From the NCBI GenBank assembly GCA_005884715.1, contig VAZZ01000079.1, positions 1 to 26,947 on the forward strand: a stretch of DNA of 26,947 nucleotides. Direction: 5' to 3'. How positions within the stretch are numbered: the first letter of the stretch is position 1; every line of letters starts with the position of its first letter. The stretch comes from Alphaproteobacteria bacterium (GTDB lineage Bacteria; Pseudomonadota; Alphaproteobacteria; Rhizobiales; Aestuariivirgaceae). The translations under genes were made by a program, and so were the position numbers. This document shows positions 1 through 7,757 of the stretch, piece after piece. A model generated the notes under the pieces. It did no database searches, was not told where the DNA came from, and saw only the letters and a program-made list of their open reading frames with translations.

Positions 1-142
1 CCTGGCTGCTACCCGCTGCGACCACATTTGGTTGCACCTAAGTCGCTCAATTCATTGTGACGCCCTTCGTGGCGTCCTCCCTTCCGATCCCTGCGTATCT
101 GAGGTCGTATCCGCCATGGATAAGCGAGAAGTGAGGAAAGCG

Positions 143-703
143 ATGAACAAGTTCCATAATGCAATACTGGCGTCGGCAGCTGCCTTATCGATCGGCGCTG
201 CGGGTCTGGCCTTCGCGGCGAACCCGATGGTCGGCGGCGGCGAAATGTTCCCCGAAAAGAACATCATCGAGAACGCGGTCAATTCGAAGGATCATACGAT
301 CCTGGTTGCGGCCGTGAAGGCGGCAGGGCTCGTCGAGACATTAGAGGGCAAAGGCCCCTTCACGGTCTTCGCCCCCACCAACGAGGCCTTTGCCGCACTG
401 CCAGCCGGTACAGTCGAGAATCTGCTCAAGCCGGAGAACAAGGATATGCTGGTCAAAATCCTCACCTGCCATGTGGTGGGCGCGGAAGCTTTTTCGAAGG
501 ACGTCATGCAAATGGTCGATGCCGACAAGGGCATGCATCCGGTCAAGACGCTGGGCGGTTGCACCCTTACCGCCATGTATGAGGGCGGCAAAGTGATGCT
601 TAAGGATGAGAATGGCACCGTCGCCACAGTCACCATTGCCGATGTCGGCCAGTCGAACGGCGTCATCCATGTGATCGACAAGGTCCTGCTACCGAAAATG
701 TAG
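143..703 (+). CDS. Secreted fasciclin (FAS1) domain protein
   Basis: The 186-residue product starts with a Sec-type signal peptide: Lys near the start, a hydrophobic Ala-rich core, and an AFA-A cleavage-like site near residue 24. One FAS1 domain of about 130 residues follows. The first conserved box reads TVFAPTNEAFAALPAGTV and the second NGVIHVIDKVLLP, close to the C-terminus, so the family call is firm. Such proteins are exported or surface adhesion-like proteins in bacteria; the ligand is unknown. I chose the ATG at 143 because GAGGAAAG (133-140) is a good ribosome binding site and the signal peptide then begins correctly. Starts at 32 or 116 would put a charged stretch in front of it. The gene stands alone and ends at a strong terminator. 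Confidence 0.88.
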   Translation: MNKFHNAILASAAALSIGAAGLAFAANPMVGGGEMFPEKNIIENAVNSKDHTILVAAVKAAGLVETLEGKGPFTVFAPTNEAFAALPAGTVENLLKPENKDMLVKILTCHVVGAEAFSKDVMQMVDADKGMHPVKTLGGCTLTAMYEGGKVMLKDENGTVATVTIADVGQSNGVIHVIDKVLLPKM

Positions 704-730
704 AGTTTCGCAAGCAACCTTGAGACCTTG

Positions 731-756
731 GGCCCGGTTCGCCGGGCCGCTTTTTT
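731..756 (+). terminator. Rho-independent terminator of the fasciclin gene
   Basis: A perfect 7-bp stem GGCCCGG/CCGGGCC closes a TTCG tetraloop (738-741). Two bases later comes a run of six T (751-756). It lies 28 bases after the fasciclin stop codon and before the tRNA gene. Confidence 0.9.
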
Positions 757-799
757 CCGTTCCGCCGCGGACGCGAAAGCTATATAAGCAGCCCCGAGT

Positions 800-876
800 G
801 ACCTCGTAGCTCAGCAGGATAGAGCACCAGATTCCTAATCTGGGGGTCGGAGGTTCGAATCCTCTCGGGGTCGCCA
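800..876 (+). tRNA. tRNA-Arg, anticodon CCT
   Basis: The cloverleaf can be folded by eye. The acceptor stem GACCTCG pairs with CGGGGTC (one G-T wobble), the D arm contains AGCTCAGC, the anticodon stem CCAGA/TCTGG encloses loop TTCCTAA, and the T loop is TTCGAAT. The 3' CCA is encoded. The anticodon CCT (834-836) reads AGG, a rare Arg codon in high-GC genomes. TATATA at 781-786 could be its -10 box. Nothing else is recognisable between 877 and 1020. tRNA-Arg genes are common integration sites, and the next operon has decayed permease genes, but no integrase was seen. Confidence 0.95.
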
Positions 877-1020
877 ATTATTTCAAGGGGATAGCGTGCA
901 AGTTTAACCCGCATTTTGTGCACGAGCTACAGCAGAGCTATAGGCAAATTAGTGAGCTACTGGTGTGCCTGTGGGAGGGCATTCGGATCAGCATGAATTG
1001 AGTATGGTGACCCCAGTTGC

Positions 1021-2127
1021 CTAATGCAAATCTGCGAGAGATTTACCCGAAATTGCGTCGAAGAGTTTAGCTCCGACTAGGGATAGGTTCAGTCCGACCT
1101 TTGTGCCAGCGACAACTTGAATCGGTTGCTTCATTCGACAGCGGATCGTGTCAGCTGCCATTGAAACCAAAAGCTGCTGCTCTCGGCCAACCATCTCGTG
1201 CGAATAGACCGCCGCGACAACATCGCCTCGCTCGGGCTCGACGAGCGTAACCTGCTGCGGCCTGAGACCAAGCAGGACATCGGGCGACTTTGCTGTCCGT
1301 GCCTGCGCAGACAATTCTGCGGCGAGGGGCAGCGAGCTCGCGCCGATATGCAGGGCGGGGCGTGAGCCGTCGGTTGCAAGACGAGCGTGGAGAAGACTCA
1401 TCGGTGGATCACCGACGAATCCTGCGATGAAAGCCGTGGCGGGCGTGTCATAGAGCTTAAGCGGCGTGCCAATTTGCTCAAGCTCGCCTTCGCGCATGAC
1501 AGCGATCAGGTCGCCCATGGCCAGCGCTTCCCGCTGATCATGGGTAACGTGAATGGTTGTTGTGCCGATCCGGTCGTGCAGAAGCTTGATCTCGGCGCGC
1601 ATTTCATAACGTAGCCGCGCGTCGAGATGGGTCACCGGCTCATCGAGTAGAAGCACCTGTGGGTCGTGGATCAAAGCGCGACCGAGCGCCACGCGCTGCT
1701 GCTGACCGCCGGAAAGCTGATTGACGTGTCGGTCGAGAAGCGAATCAATTTTCAAAAGAGCCGCGATGCGCTTCACCGCCGCTCGAATGTCCGCCTCGTT
1801 GTAATGCGCGCGGCGAACGGGCGCACGCAAGGGAAACGCCAGATTTCCCGCTACCGACAGGTGGGGATAGAGCGCGTAGTTCTGAAAGGCGAGGCCGACA
1901 TTGCGGATGGCAGGCAACAGATCATTGACGCGTCGACCTCCGATGAGCACGTCGCCTGCATCCGGCGCCGCGAGACCGGCAATGATGCGCATGAGAGTGG
2001 TCTTGCCGCAGCCCGAGGGGCCGAGAAGGCAGAGATAGGCATGATCAGGACAGCCAAGCGAGAAGCCCCTGAACAGCTGAAATCGGCCGAAACGTTTGTG
2101 GATGTCCCGCAATCGAATCTCGGCCAT
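1021..2127 (-). CDS. CUT1-family ABC transporter ATPase (first of two)
   Basis: This 368-residue cytoplasmic ATPase of the MalK/UgpC type drives uptake of a sugar, polyol or glycerol-phosphate-like solute. Walker A is GPSGCGKTT (36-44), the signature LSGGQQQR (138-145), Walker B VLLLDEP (158-164), the switch His is at 196 (VTHDQ), and a TOBE-type C-terminal region follows residue 240. The D-loop reads HLDA instead of the usual NLDA. I start it at ATG 2127, four bases after the stop of the upstream ATPase gene; the longer reading frame to 2199 would overlap that gene. It is the last gene of the operon. A second, different ATPase gene directly upstream suggests the two work as a heterodimer, as described for rhizobial glycerol transporters (GlpS/GlpT). 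The substrate is not shown by the sequence. Confidence 0.88.
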   Translation of the reverse strand: MAEIRLRDIHKRFGRFQLFRGFSLGCPDHAYLCLLGPSGCGKTTLMRIIAGLAAPDAGDVLIGGRRVNDLLPAIRNVGLAFQNYALYPHLSVAGNLAFPLRAPVRRAHYNEADIRAAVKRIAALLKIDSLLDRHVNQLSGGQQQRVALGRALIHDPQVLLLDEPVTHLDARLRYEMRAEIKLLHDRIGTTTIHVTHDQREALAMGDLIAVMREGELEQIGTPLKLYDTPATAFIAGFVGDPPMSLLHARLATDGSRPALHIGASSLPLAAELSAQARTAKSPDVLLGLRPQQVTLVEPERGDVVAAVYSHEMVGREQQLLVSMAADTIRCRMKQPIQVVAGTKVGLNLSLVGAKLFDAISGKSLADLH

Positions 2128-2131
2128 CGCG

Positions 2132-3238
2132 TCAGCCTTTTCTGTCAACGCCAGACAGGAGGTTCGATCCGTCGGCGGCAAAGATGTGCGCGTGATCAAG
2201 CGCCAAATGCAAGCGTATGCGCTCTCCCTGGGCCGGGACAGAGCGGGAGGGAATGACCGCGCTTACGCGGCCCACCGGCGTATCGGCGATCACAACCGTG
2301 TTGTCGCCTTGCGGCTCCAGCACCGCAACGCGACCCGGCAGCGCGGCCGCATGCTCCTGATCGGCAAGGGCAACATCTTCCGGACGGATGCCGAAAGTCA
2401 GGCCGGTGTGTGAGCGGGCGGCTCGCAAGCGTGTGGCTTGTGCGGGCGAGAGCGGCAGCATCATCGGCCCTACCTGCAGGCTCCCATCACCCTCGTTCGC
2501 GGTGGCAGCAAGGAGATTGATCGGCAGACTGCCTATGAACTCGGCCACGAAGCGGTTGGCCGGCCGGTCGAGAAGGTCAAGCAGGCTGCCAATCTGCTGG
2601 ATGCGTCCCTGATGCATCACCGCAATCCGATCGGATACGGCGGCTGCCTCTTCCTGGTCATGAGTGATGTAAAAGGTCGTGGCGCCCAGCCGTTCATGCA
2701 GCCGCCGGATTTCAGCCCGAAGCTCCACCCTGAGATAGGCTTCCAAATGACCGAGTGGCTCGTCCATGAGGAACATCTTGGGCGTCCGCACGATCGCTCG
2801 CCCAAGCGCCACGCGTTGCCGCTCTCCGCCCGAAAGATGCCGAGGCCGCTTCATCAGGTGATCGGTAATGTGTAGTGTTTCGGCGACCTCATGCACGCGC
2901 TTTTGGATCTCGCCACGCTGGACCCGGCGGGCAACAAGTGGCATCGCGATATTGTCGAACACCCGCAGATGCGGGTAGAGCGCGTAGTTTTCGAACACCA
3001 TGGCCATGTCACGCGCCTGTGCGGGGAGGTCATTGATGCGCGCACCGTCGAGCACAAGATCACCCGAAGTGATCGATTCGAGCCCCGCAAGCATTCTGAG
3101 CGTCGAAGACTTGCCGCAGCCGGAGGGACCGAGCACGCAGAGCAACTCGCCGTCCTCGACCGTCAAGCCGAGATCGATGACGGCACGGATACCACCCGGA
3201 TAGCTCTTGCTTACATTGTGGAATTCGACACGTGGCAT
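2132..3238 (-). CDS. CUT1-family ABC transporter ATPase (second of two)
   Basis: The product is 368 residues, with Walker A GPSGCGKSS (37-45), signature LSGGERQR (135-142), Walker B MFLMDEP (155-161), switch His 193 (ITHDQ) and a TOBE-like C-terminus. It is clearly diverged from the neighbouring ATPase rather than a recent duplicate. Its D-loop is HLEA, with Glu replacing the usual Asp, which may matter for how the two ATPase subunits talk to each other. It starts at ATG 3238, just after the permease stop at 3243, with AGGTGAGG as ribosome binding site inside the end of the permease gene. Both ATPase genes are intact although the two permease genes of the same operon are broken, so as sequenced the ATPases would have no proper membrane partner from this operon. 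Confidence 0.88.
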   Translation of the reverse strand: MPRVEFHNVSKSYPGGIRAVIDLGLTVEDGELLCVLGPSGCGKSSTLRMLAGLESITSGDLVLDGARINDLPAQARDMAMVFENYALYPHLRVFDNIAMPLVARRVQRGEIQKRVHEVAETLHITDHLMKRPRHLSGGERQRVALGRAIVRTPKMFLMDEPLGHLEAYLRVELRAEIRRLHERLGATTFYITHDQEEAAAVSDRIAVMHQGRIQQIGSLLDLLDRPANRFVAEFIGSLPINLLAATANEGDGSLQVGPMMLPLSPAQATRLRAARSHTGLTFGIRPEDVALADQEHAAALPGRVAVLEPQGDNTVVIADTPVGRVSAVIPSRSVPAQGERIRLHLALDHAHIFAADGSNLLSGVDRKG

Positions 3239-3242
3239 CGCC

Positions 3243-4032
3243 TCACCTGACCGCGCCGAAGGTGAGGCCCCGCACCAGATGGCGCTGCAAAACCAGGGTG
3301 AAGATCATGATCGGCAGCACCGCCAAGGTGCCCACTGCCATATACTCCGCCCAATCGATATTCATCGATGCCGAGAAGCCGGCGAGATAGACGGGTATCG
3401 TGGCTGCATAGCCGGGTGCCAGTATCGAGGCGAACAGGAACTCGTTCCATGAAAAGATCACCGAGAGAATCGATGAGCGCGGCTTCCTCGATCTCGATGG
3501 GGATATCGAGAAAGAAACCGCGCAGCACCCAAGTAACCAGCGACAGGTTCATGCTCGTATAGACGATCACCAGCGCCAACGCGTTGTCGAGCAGTCCGGA
3601 GCGCTGCACCATGAGATAGATCGGGACAATGAAGGCGACCGGCGGCGCGAATCGTGTTGACAGAATATAAAAGGCGATGTCGCGGTTGCCGCGAAAACGA
3701 AAGCGCGCCAAGCCATAAGCCGCCATTGCGCCGAGGGATACGGCAAGCGCGCTGCTGGCAAGCGTAATCAAGAGACTGTTGAAGACGTAGTGATCCGCCC
3801 TGCGCCCCCCGAAACCGAACAGTGCGCCGAGATAACTGTGGAAGGTCGGTGTGAATACCCATACCGGGGGCCAGGCGAAAGCCTCGTGGTCGGTCTTCAG
3901 CGACGTCGTGATCATCATGTAAAGGGGAAACAATCCGAAGCCGACAACCAAGCAGTCAGCAAGATAGGGAGCGAGGCTGCGCAAGCTTACTGCCGTACTT
4001 GAGGTCCGTTCGGCACTTTCAACGACCGCCAT
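3243..4032 (-). pseudogene. ABC permease (MalG/UgpE type), frameshifted by an internal deletion
   Basis: The first frame, from ATG 4032, codes a typical CUT1 second permease. It has a first membrane helix (ADCLVVGFGLFPLYMM), a periplasmic stretch, further helices and the start of the EAA loop (EIEEAALID). Right after this, near 3467-3473, the family pattern breaks: the conserved Gly and the VxLPL part of the EAA motif are absent. The rest of the protein (ILSVIFSWNEFLFA to the C-terminal LTFGAVR) continues in another frame and ends at 3243. By comparison with the family I estimate about 22-26 codons missing, a length not divisible by three. Translated straight on, the original frame runs to 3211 as unrelated Arg-rich sequence. 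Start 4032 is preferred over 4035 because GGGAG then sits 7 bases upstream. The protein is probably non-functional, unless the deletion is an assembly error. Confidence 0.85.
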
Positions 4033-4036
4033 CATT

Positions 4037-4883
4037 TCACTCCCGATATTCCAGGCGGCGAACGAAGATTTGCGCAACGATGCTGATGACGATGATCATC
4101 ACCACCGCCTGCGCCGCCGCGTAACCGAGATCCTGATTGAGAAATCCCGTCGAGTAGATGTACCAGGAGAGGGTTTCGGTCGCTCCACCCGGGCCGCCGC
4201 GGGTCATGAGATAGATCAGCTCGATCATGCGGAAAGCATCGACGATTCTTAACACCACAATCACCCAGATCGCCGGCGCCAAGAGCGGCAGGGTCACGCG
4301 CCAGAACGGCTTCGTAAACGTATTCAGGGATCGATTGCAGTGCCGCGAACATGACCAGCATGACGAATGGTGTCCATTGCCACGCATCAGCCAGCACCAG
4401 ACTGAACAAGGCCAAGCGGTCACCGGTCAAGAACTGGATCCGCTCGCTGGCGCCGAGAAGGGTGGCAAACCAGTTCAGGGCGCCGAAATTCTCATTCAGA
4501 ATGTAGAACCATATCAAGCCCGAGGCGAGCGGCATAACCAAGATCGGCAGGATGGCAATCTTGCGAAGCGTGACGAGGCCCCGCAATTTGATATTGAACA
4601 GGAATGCGAGAGCGAAGCCGAGAAGGAACTCGACGGACACTGCGATCGCCACGAATTTGAAAGAGACCCACAGGGCGTTGGCAAAGCGATCATCATCGAG
4701 AAGGTCGAAGTAGTTCGACAGGCCGATATAGCGCGGCGGCGCGGGGCGGCCGAGCGTGTATGTGTGGGCGCTGATGTAGAGCGCGTAGAGGAACGGATAT
4801 AGGTTGATAGTGAGGAGCACGAGTATTGCCGGCGCTATCAAGAGCATCGCTGTGAGGTGATCGGCACGCTTGGCAGTAACCAT
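4037..4883 (-). pseudogene. ABC permease (MalF/UgpA type), frameshifted by an internal deletion
   Basis: From ATG 4883 the frame codes a first CUT1 permease: an N-terminal helix (TAMLLIAPAILVLLTINLYP), the loop with YIGLSNYFDLL, more helices, and the entry to the EAA loop (QSIPEYVYEA). At about 4305-4311 the next recognisable residues, FWRVTLPLLAPAIW, are in a different frame. They run on through MTRGGPGGATETLSWYIY to RRLEYRE and a stop at 4037. Family alignment from memory places about 11-12 residues, including the Asp-Gly-Ala core of the EAA motif, in the gap. In the original frame translation ends at 4032 with unrelated sequence. The start has GGAAGAAGAG upstream. Both permeases of this operon therefore carry separate frame-breaking deletions in the same functional element. 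Confidence 0.85.
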
Positions 4884-4942
4884 GGGCTCTTCTTCCGCGG
4901 CTCGGGGCTTGAACCGGCCAAGGCTTCACGCGAGAGGCGGGC

Positions 4943-4971
4943 GCCCCCGGCTCGGCATGCCGCCCGGGGGC
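4943..4971 (-). other. Strong intercistronic hairpin between binding protein and permease
   Basis: The stem GCCCCCGG/CCGGGGGC (8 bp, 4943-4950 and 4964-4971) encloses an inner CGGC/GCCG stem (4953-4956 and 4959-4962). No T run follows in the direction of transcription. Hairpins at this place in binding-protein operons (for example malE-malF) are known to protect the upstream mRNA, so that the binding protein is made in excess. That role is inferred here. Confidence 0.6.
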
Positions 4972-4991
4972 CAAAGCGGACGCCGGTCTGA

Positions 4992-6341
4992 TCAGTAATA
5001 GCCGGCCTTGTGCATCGCCCGATCGATCAGCTTCTGAGACTCCTTCACTGCCGCCTCTGGCTTCTTCTTTCCAGAGATCATCTCGTGCATCTGAGTACCG
5101 AGCACATCGACCATTTGCTGCAGTTCCGGTACCGGCGGGCGCTGCCAGCTCGCGATCTGGCCGGCACTGGCGAATTCATCGACCGCCTTGACCGCCGGAC
5201 AACGCTTCACGACGGCAGCGTCTTGGCTGACGCTATGCCGCGGGCTGACGCAGTCACCGTGTTCGGTATACTTGATCATCATCTCCTTGCCGGTCAGCCA
5301 CTCGATGACTTTCCAGGCAAGTTGCTGGCGCTCTTTGGGCAGGTTGGTCGGAATGCCGAGCGACCAGCCGCCGAGTGTCGAGCGGTTCGGGGCGCCCAGT
5401 CCTGCGGGATGCGGCACGTAGGCGACATTCCCGTAGGCAGGCGAAGCCGGATCGGCATCCCAGGCCGAAGCGTTGCCTGACCACACATAGGTCATGGCGC
5501 ATCCGCCTTGCGCGAAGACGCGCGTCCGCTCGTCCCAGGCCATGTCGAGGATGCCCGGAGGCGAATAGGCGATCAGTCCCGCAAGATACTTGGCAACTGC
5601 GAGTCCGGCTGGGTTGTCGATGGTCGGATGCATGTTTTTCGGCTTGATGTTGCCAGTATCGTAGTCATCGCCTTTCTTCGTCAAAGCGATTGGCGCCTGG
5701 CCGAAAGCGCCGAGCGTTTGCAAGAAGGTCTGCCCAAGCGGCGTGCCACGCGCGGCGTTCCAGCAGATGCCCGCCACGTTCTTTCCCGGATTGTGCAGCT
5801 TCTTTGCATCGGCCAGCACCTCTTCAGTGGTTTTTGGTCCCTTGTCGATTCCCGCCTGCTTGAAGAGATCCGTGCGATAAGCGAAAATCTCGGGATGGGG
5901 TTGGATTGGGATGGCCAGGGTCTTGCCATCATGGACCACACCCTCCCATGCGGCAGCCTGAAAATCCGAACGGTCAATCGAGCCCGCCATGGGGGTGAGG
6001 TCCTGCAGGAAGCTCTTGTATTCGCCGAACTGCGGCAGATCGACCGCAATAATATCGTAGCGGGATTCCTTATTCTGCGAATTGAGCAGCACCTGCTGGT
6101 GCAAGGTGTCGAATGGCAGGACATTGAGCTCGATCTTCCCGCCCGCCATTTTCTCCATTTCGTCATGGATCTGCTGCATCGCCTTGAACACAGGATCGCT
6201 CACGACGATGAGGCGGATCGTTTCTCCGTTGAGGATGTTCTCGGCATGCACGCCGCCAGCGACGGCTGCGCTCACCAGAAATACGGCGAGCGCCGCACCT
6301 TGTCGCAGACGGAAAGCCAATCTGGATATCGTATCAGACAT
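4992..6341 (-). CDS. Extracellular solute-binding protein of a CUT1 ABC transporter
   Basis: This 449-residue periplasmic binding protein belongs to family 1. It has a signal peptide with a twin-basic start, a hydrophobic core and a VHA-E cleavage-like site near residue 33. The mature part shows the usual pattern of this family: an early DPVFKAMQQIHDEMEK helix, the SRYDIIAVDLPQFGEY strand region, and the C-terminal GGWSLGIPTNLPKE segment followed by AWKVIEWLTGKE. It starts at ATG 6341, with AAGGGAG about 8 bases upstream; a GTG at 6362 would include the ribosome binding site in the coding part. It is the first gene of the operon. The gene looks intact, so the loss of function lies in the permeases. 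The ligand is likely a carbohydrate or polyol, but no residue pattern lets me name it. Confidence 0.87.
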   Translation of the reverse strand: MSDTISRLAFRLRQGAALAVFLVSAAVAGGVHAENILNGETIRLIVVSDPVFKAMQQIHDEMEKMAGGKIELNVLPFDTLHQQVLLNSQNKESRYDIIAVDLPQFGEYKSFLQDLTPMAGSIDRSDFQAAAWEGVVHDGKTLAIPIQPHPEIFAYRTDLFKQAGIDKGPKTTEEVLADAKKLHNPGKNVAGICWNAARGTPLGQTFLQTLGAFGQAPIALTKKGDDYDTGNIKPKNMHPTIDNPAGLAVAKYLAGLIAYSPPGILDMAWDERTRVFAQGGCAMTYVWSGNASAWDADPASPAYGNVAYVPHPAGLGAPNRSTLGGWSLGIPTNLPKERQQLAWKVIEWLTGKEMMIKYTEHGDCVSPRHSVSQDAAVVKRCPAVKAVDEFASAGQIASWQRPPVPELQQMVDVLGTQMHEMISGKKKPEAAVKESQKLIDRAMHKAGYY

Positions 6342-7193
6342 CGAATTGCTCCCTTTCTGCACGGCAGCGCAAATGAGCTTGCGTTCATCCGCTCGCCCCC
6401 TGCAGCCTCGGGAGGTGGGCCGGCGTCAAGGGCCAACTGCATGTCAGCCCTTGAAGGTTTCCCACCGTCCCTCTGCGGCCGGGGGCTGAATACGAGTGCG
6501 CAAGCATGATGCGCCCGAACGTGTCGCTGCGCAACACATCGCTTGGATGAGTTAGCGCAGCTTCGCCGATTGGAGAGGTCGAGGCAGCTAAGTGATTGAT
6601 ATTTCGGGGATGGAACGGTCCATTCGGCCCACTTGCCATAGCCTCCATCGATTTTCGATGCCAAGCTGCAATTTGAGTGGTCCCCAATGAACGTCCAATA
6701 AACCGACGACGAAAGCGCCAAAGCACGCTAATCCCAGAGCGATCCAGAACCAGAAGAATGGATGCGCCCGCAGCTCGCGATTGGAAGTTTGCCGAGAATG
6801 CGCGTGCGATTGTGGACGGCTGTTATGTGGGTTCGAATATCTCCAATCGAGAAAAGCTACGGATCATACTGCGGGCATGTAGAATTGCCGGCCTCATATT
6901 TGGAGCCGATGTGAAGTGGGCAGCGACCAAGTAAGTGTCCTGGGGGCGATCGTCTTCCTTTCTTTCAACCCATTGACTTAGAAGAATAATCGGCAGAAGA
7001 GAAGCTTCCGACGGGCTTGACTGCTGTCTGCGGCAGGTCACCTCCCAGTTCTCATCTTTATCCCGCATGGCTCGCCAAATTTTTTCAGGTCCGTACCGAA
7101 GACATGGGTTACAAATTGTTCCGAAGACATGGGTAACACTTTAGAGTTACAAGCAATTCAACCTACGACGGCGAGGACGCTTCAGAGCCTCTC
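6342..7193. other. 852-base stretch without a recognisable gene
   Basis: Reading frames here are short, have no family likeness to me and no good start signals. The part next to 6341 should hold the promoter of the ABC operon, but I cannot point to convincing -35/-10 boxes. The right end carries a tandem repeat resembling an insertion-sequence end (7096-7134). The stretch may be decayed mobile or accessory DNA. Confidence 0.5.
7095..7138. repeat. Tandem direct repeat resembling an IS481-type terminus
   Basis: CCGAAGACATGGGT occurs at 7096-7109 and again at 7121-7134, with a 25-base period; each copy continues into TTACA or AACA. On the other strand this reads as two copies of (T)TACCCATGTCTTCGG, a pattern I associate with the ends of IS481-like elements. 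No transposase gene or opposite end is visible, so at most a remnant is left. It could also be a pair of protein-binding sites for the gene starting at 7194. Confidence 0.4.
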
Positions 7194-7718
7194 ATGACAA
7201 GAAGAACACTGCTGACAGCTATCGTCCTGGCCCTTCTCATCTGGCAGCCGTCATGGTCTCGCGCCTATGGCGGAGAAATCTTCAGCGGAGAGAAACTGCA
7301 GGAGGCATACAGGCGCCTTTGCCCGGCCAATACCGAGGAAATCAAGACGCTTCTGGCGCGCAAGAAGACAATGGCGCTTGGTACCGATCAGCCTGTCACC
7401 GAGATCTATGGCCCCATTCTCAGTTGCGAATATGATAAGGACCCCCTGTATAAGAGCCTGCAAGACGAAAACGCCATCACAAGAACAGAGGCTCTGATCC
7501 GCAAAATCGGCAAAGAACGATACGCTGATGAGAGTGCCGCAAGCCTTGCCAAGGCGAAGAGGAAATACAAGGTCGACTACATTCTCAGGATCGTAGAAAA
7601 TGGTGCCGCGCTGAGCCAGAACCAGGTGAAGATCCTTGCCATATTTGCGAGAATAAAGGCTCAATCCGAAGCGCTTGTTTCGGTCCTGAGATCCAGCACC
7701 GGGCAAATGCCGGATTAA
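7194..7718 (+). CDS. Secreted protein of unknown function
   Basis: The 174-residue product has a clear signal peptide (twin Arg near the start, LLTAIVLALLIW core, probable cleavage after the SRA-Y region near residue 24). The mature part is mainly helical and charged, with two Cys (in RRLCPAN and ILSCEYD) that could form a disulfide. I do not recognise a family. The ribosome binding site is weak: GAGGAC lies about 15 bases ahead of the ATG. The stop is 39 bases before the GH3-type gene, so the two may be cotranscribed. Both may act in the periplasm, but there is no direct evidence of a shared job. Confidence 0.6.
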   Translation: MTRRTLLTAIVLALLIWQPSWSRAYGGEIFSGEKLQEAYRRLCPANTEEIKTLLARKKTMALGTDQPVTEIYGPILSCEYDKDPLYKSLQDENAITRTEALIRKIGKERYADESAASLAKAKRKYKVDYILRIVENGAALSQNQVKILAIFARIKAQSEALVSVLRSSTGQMPD

Positions 7719-7757
7719 AGCCTTGATCGTCTATCTCCTCTGCAATATCACGAACTT

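Noticed and set aside
3461..4311. Programmed frameshifting as the explanation for the two permease genes
   Set aside because: No slippery heptamer was seen at the junctions, and family comparison shows missing residues, so deletions explain them better.
5508..6509. 333-codon plus-strand frame opposite the binding-protein gene
   Set aside because: It is a shadow frame antisense to a clear binding protein, with no recognisable family or start signal.
6829..6845. GTTCGAATATCTCC resembling the T arm and 3' end of the tRNA-Arg at 800-876, as a possible attachment-site copy
   Set aside because: Only the universal GTTCGAAT core and a few further bases match; the acceptor part is absent, and no integrase is nearby.
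6677..6934. Open frame of 85 codons on the plus strand in the gene-free stretch
   Set aside because: No ribosome binding site, Arg-rich irregular sequence, no family likeness, and it spans DNA that looks decayed.
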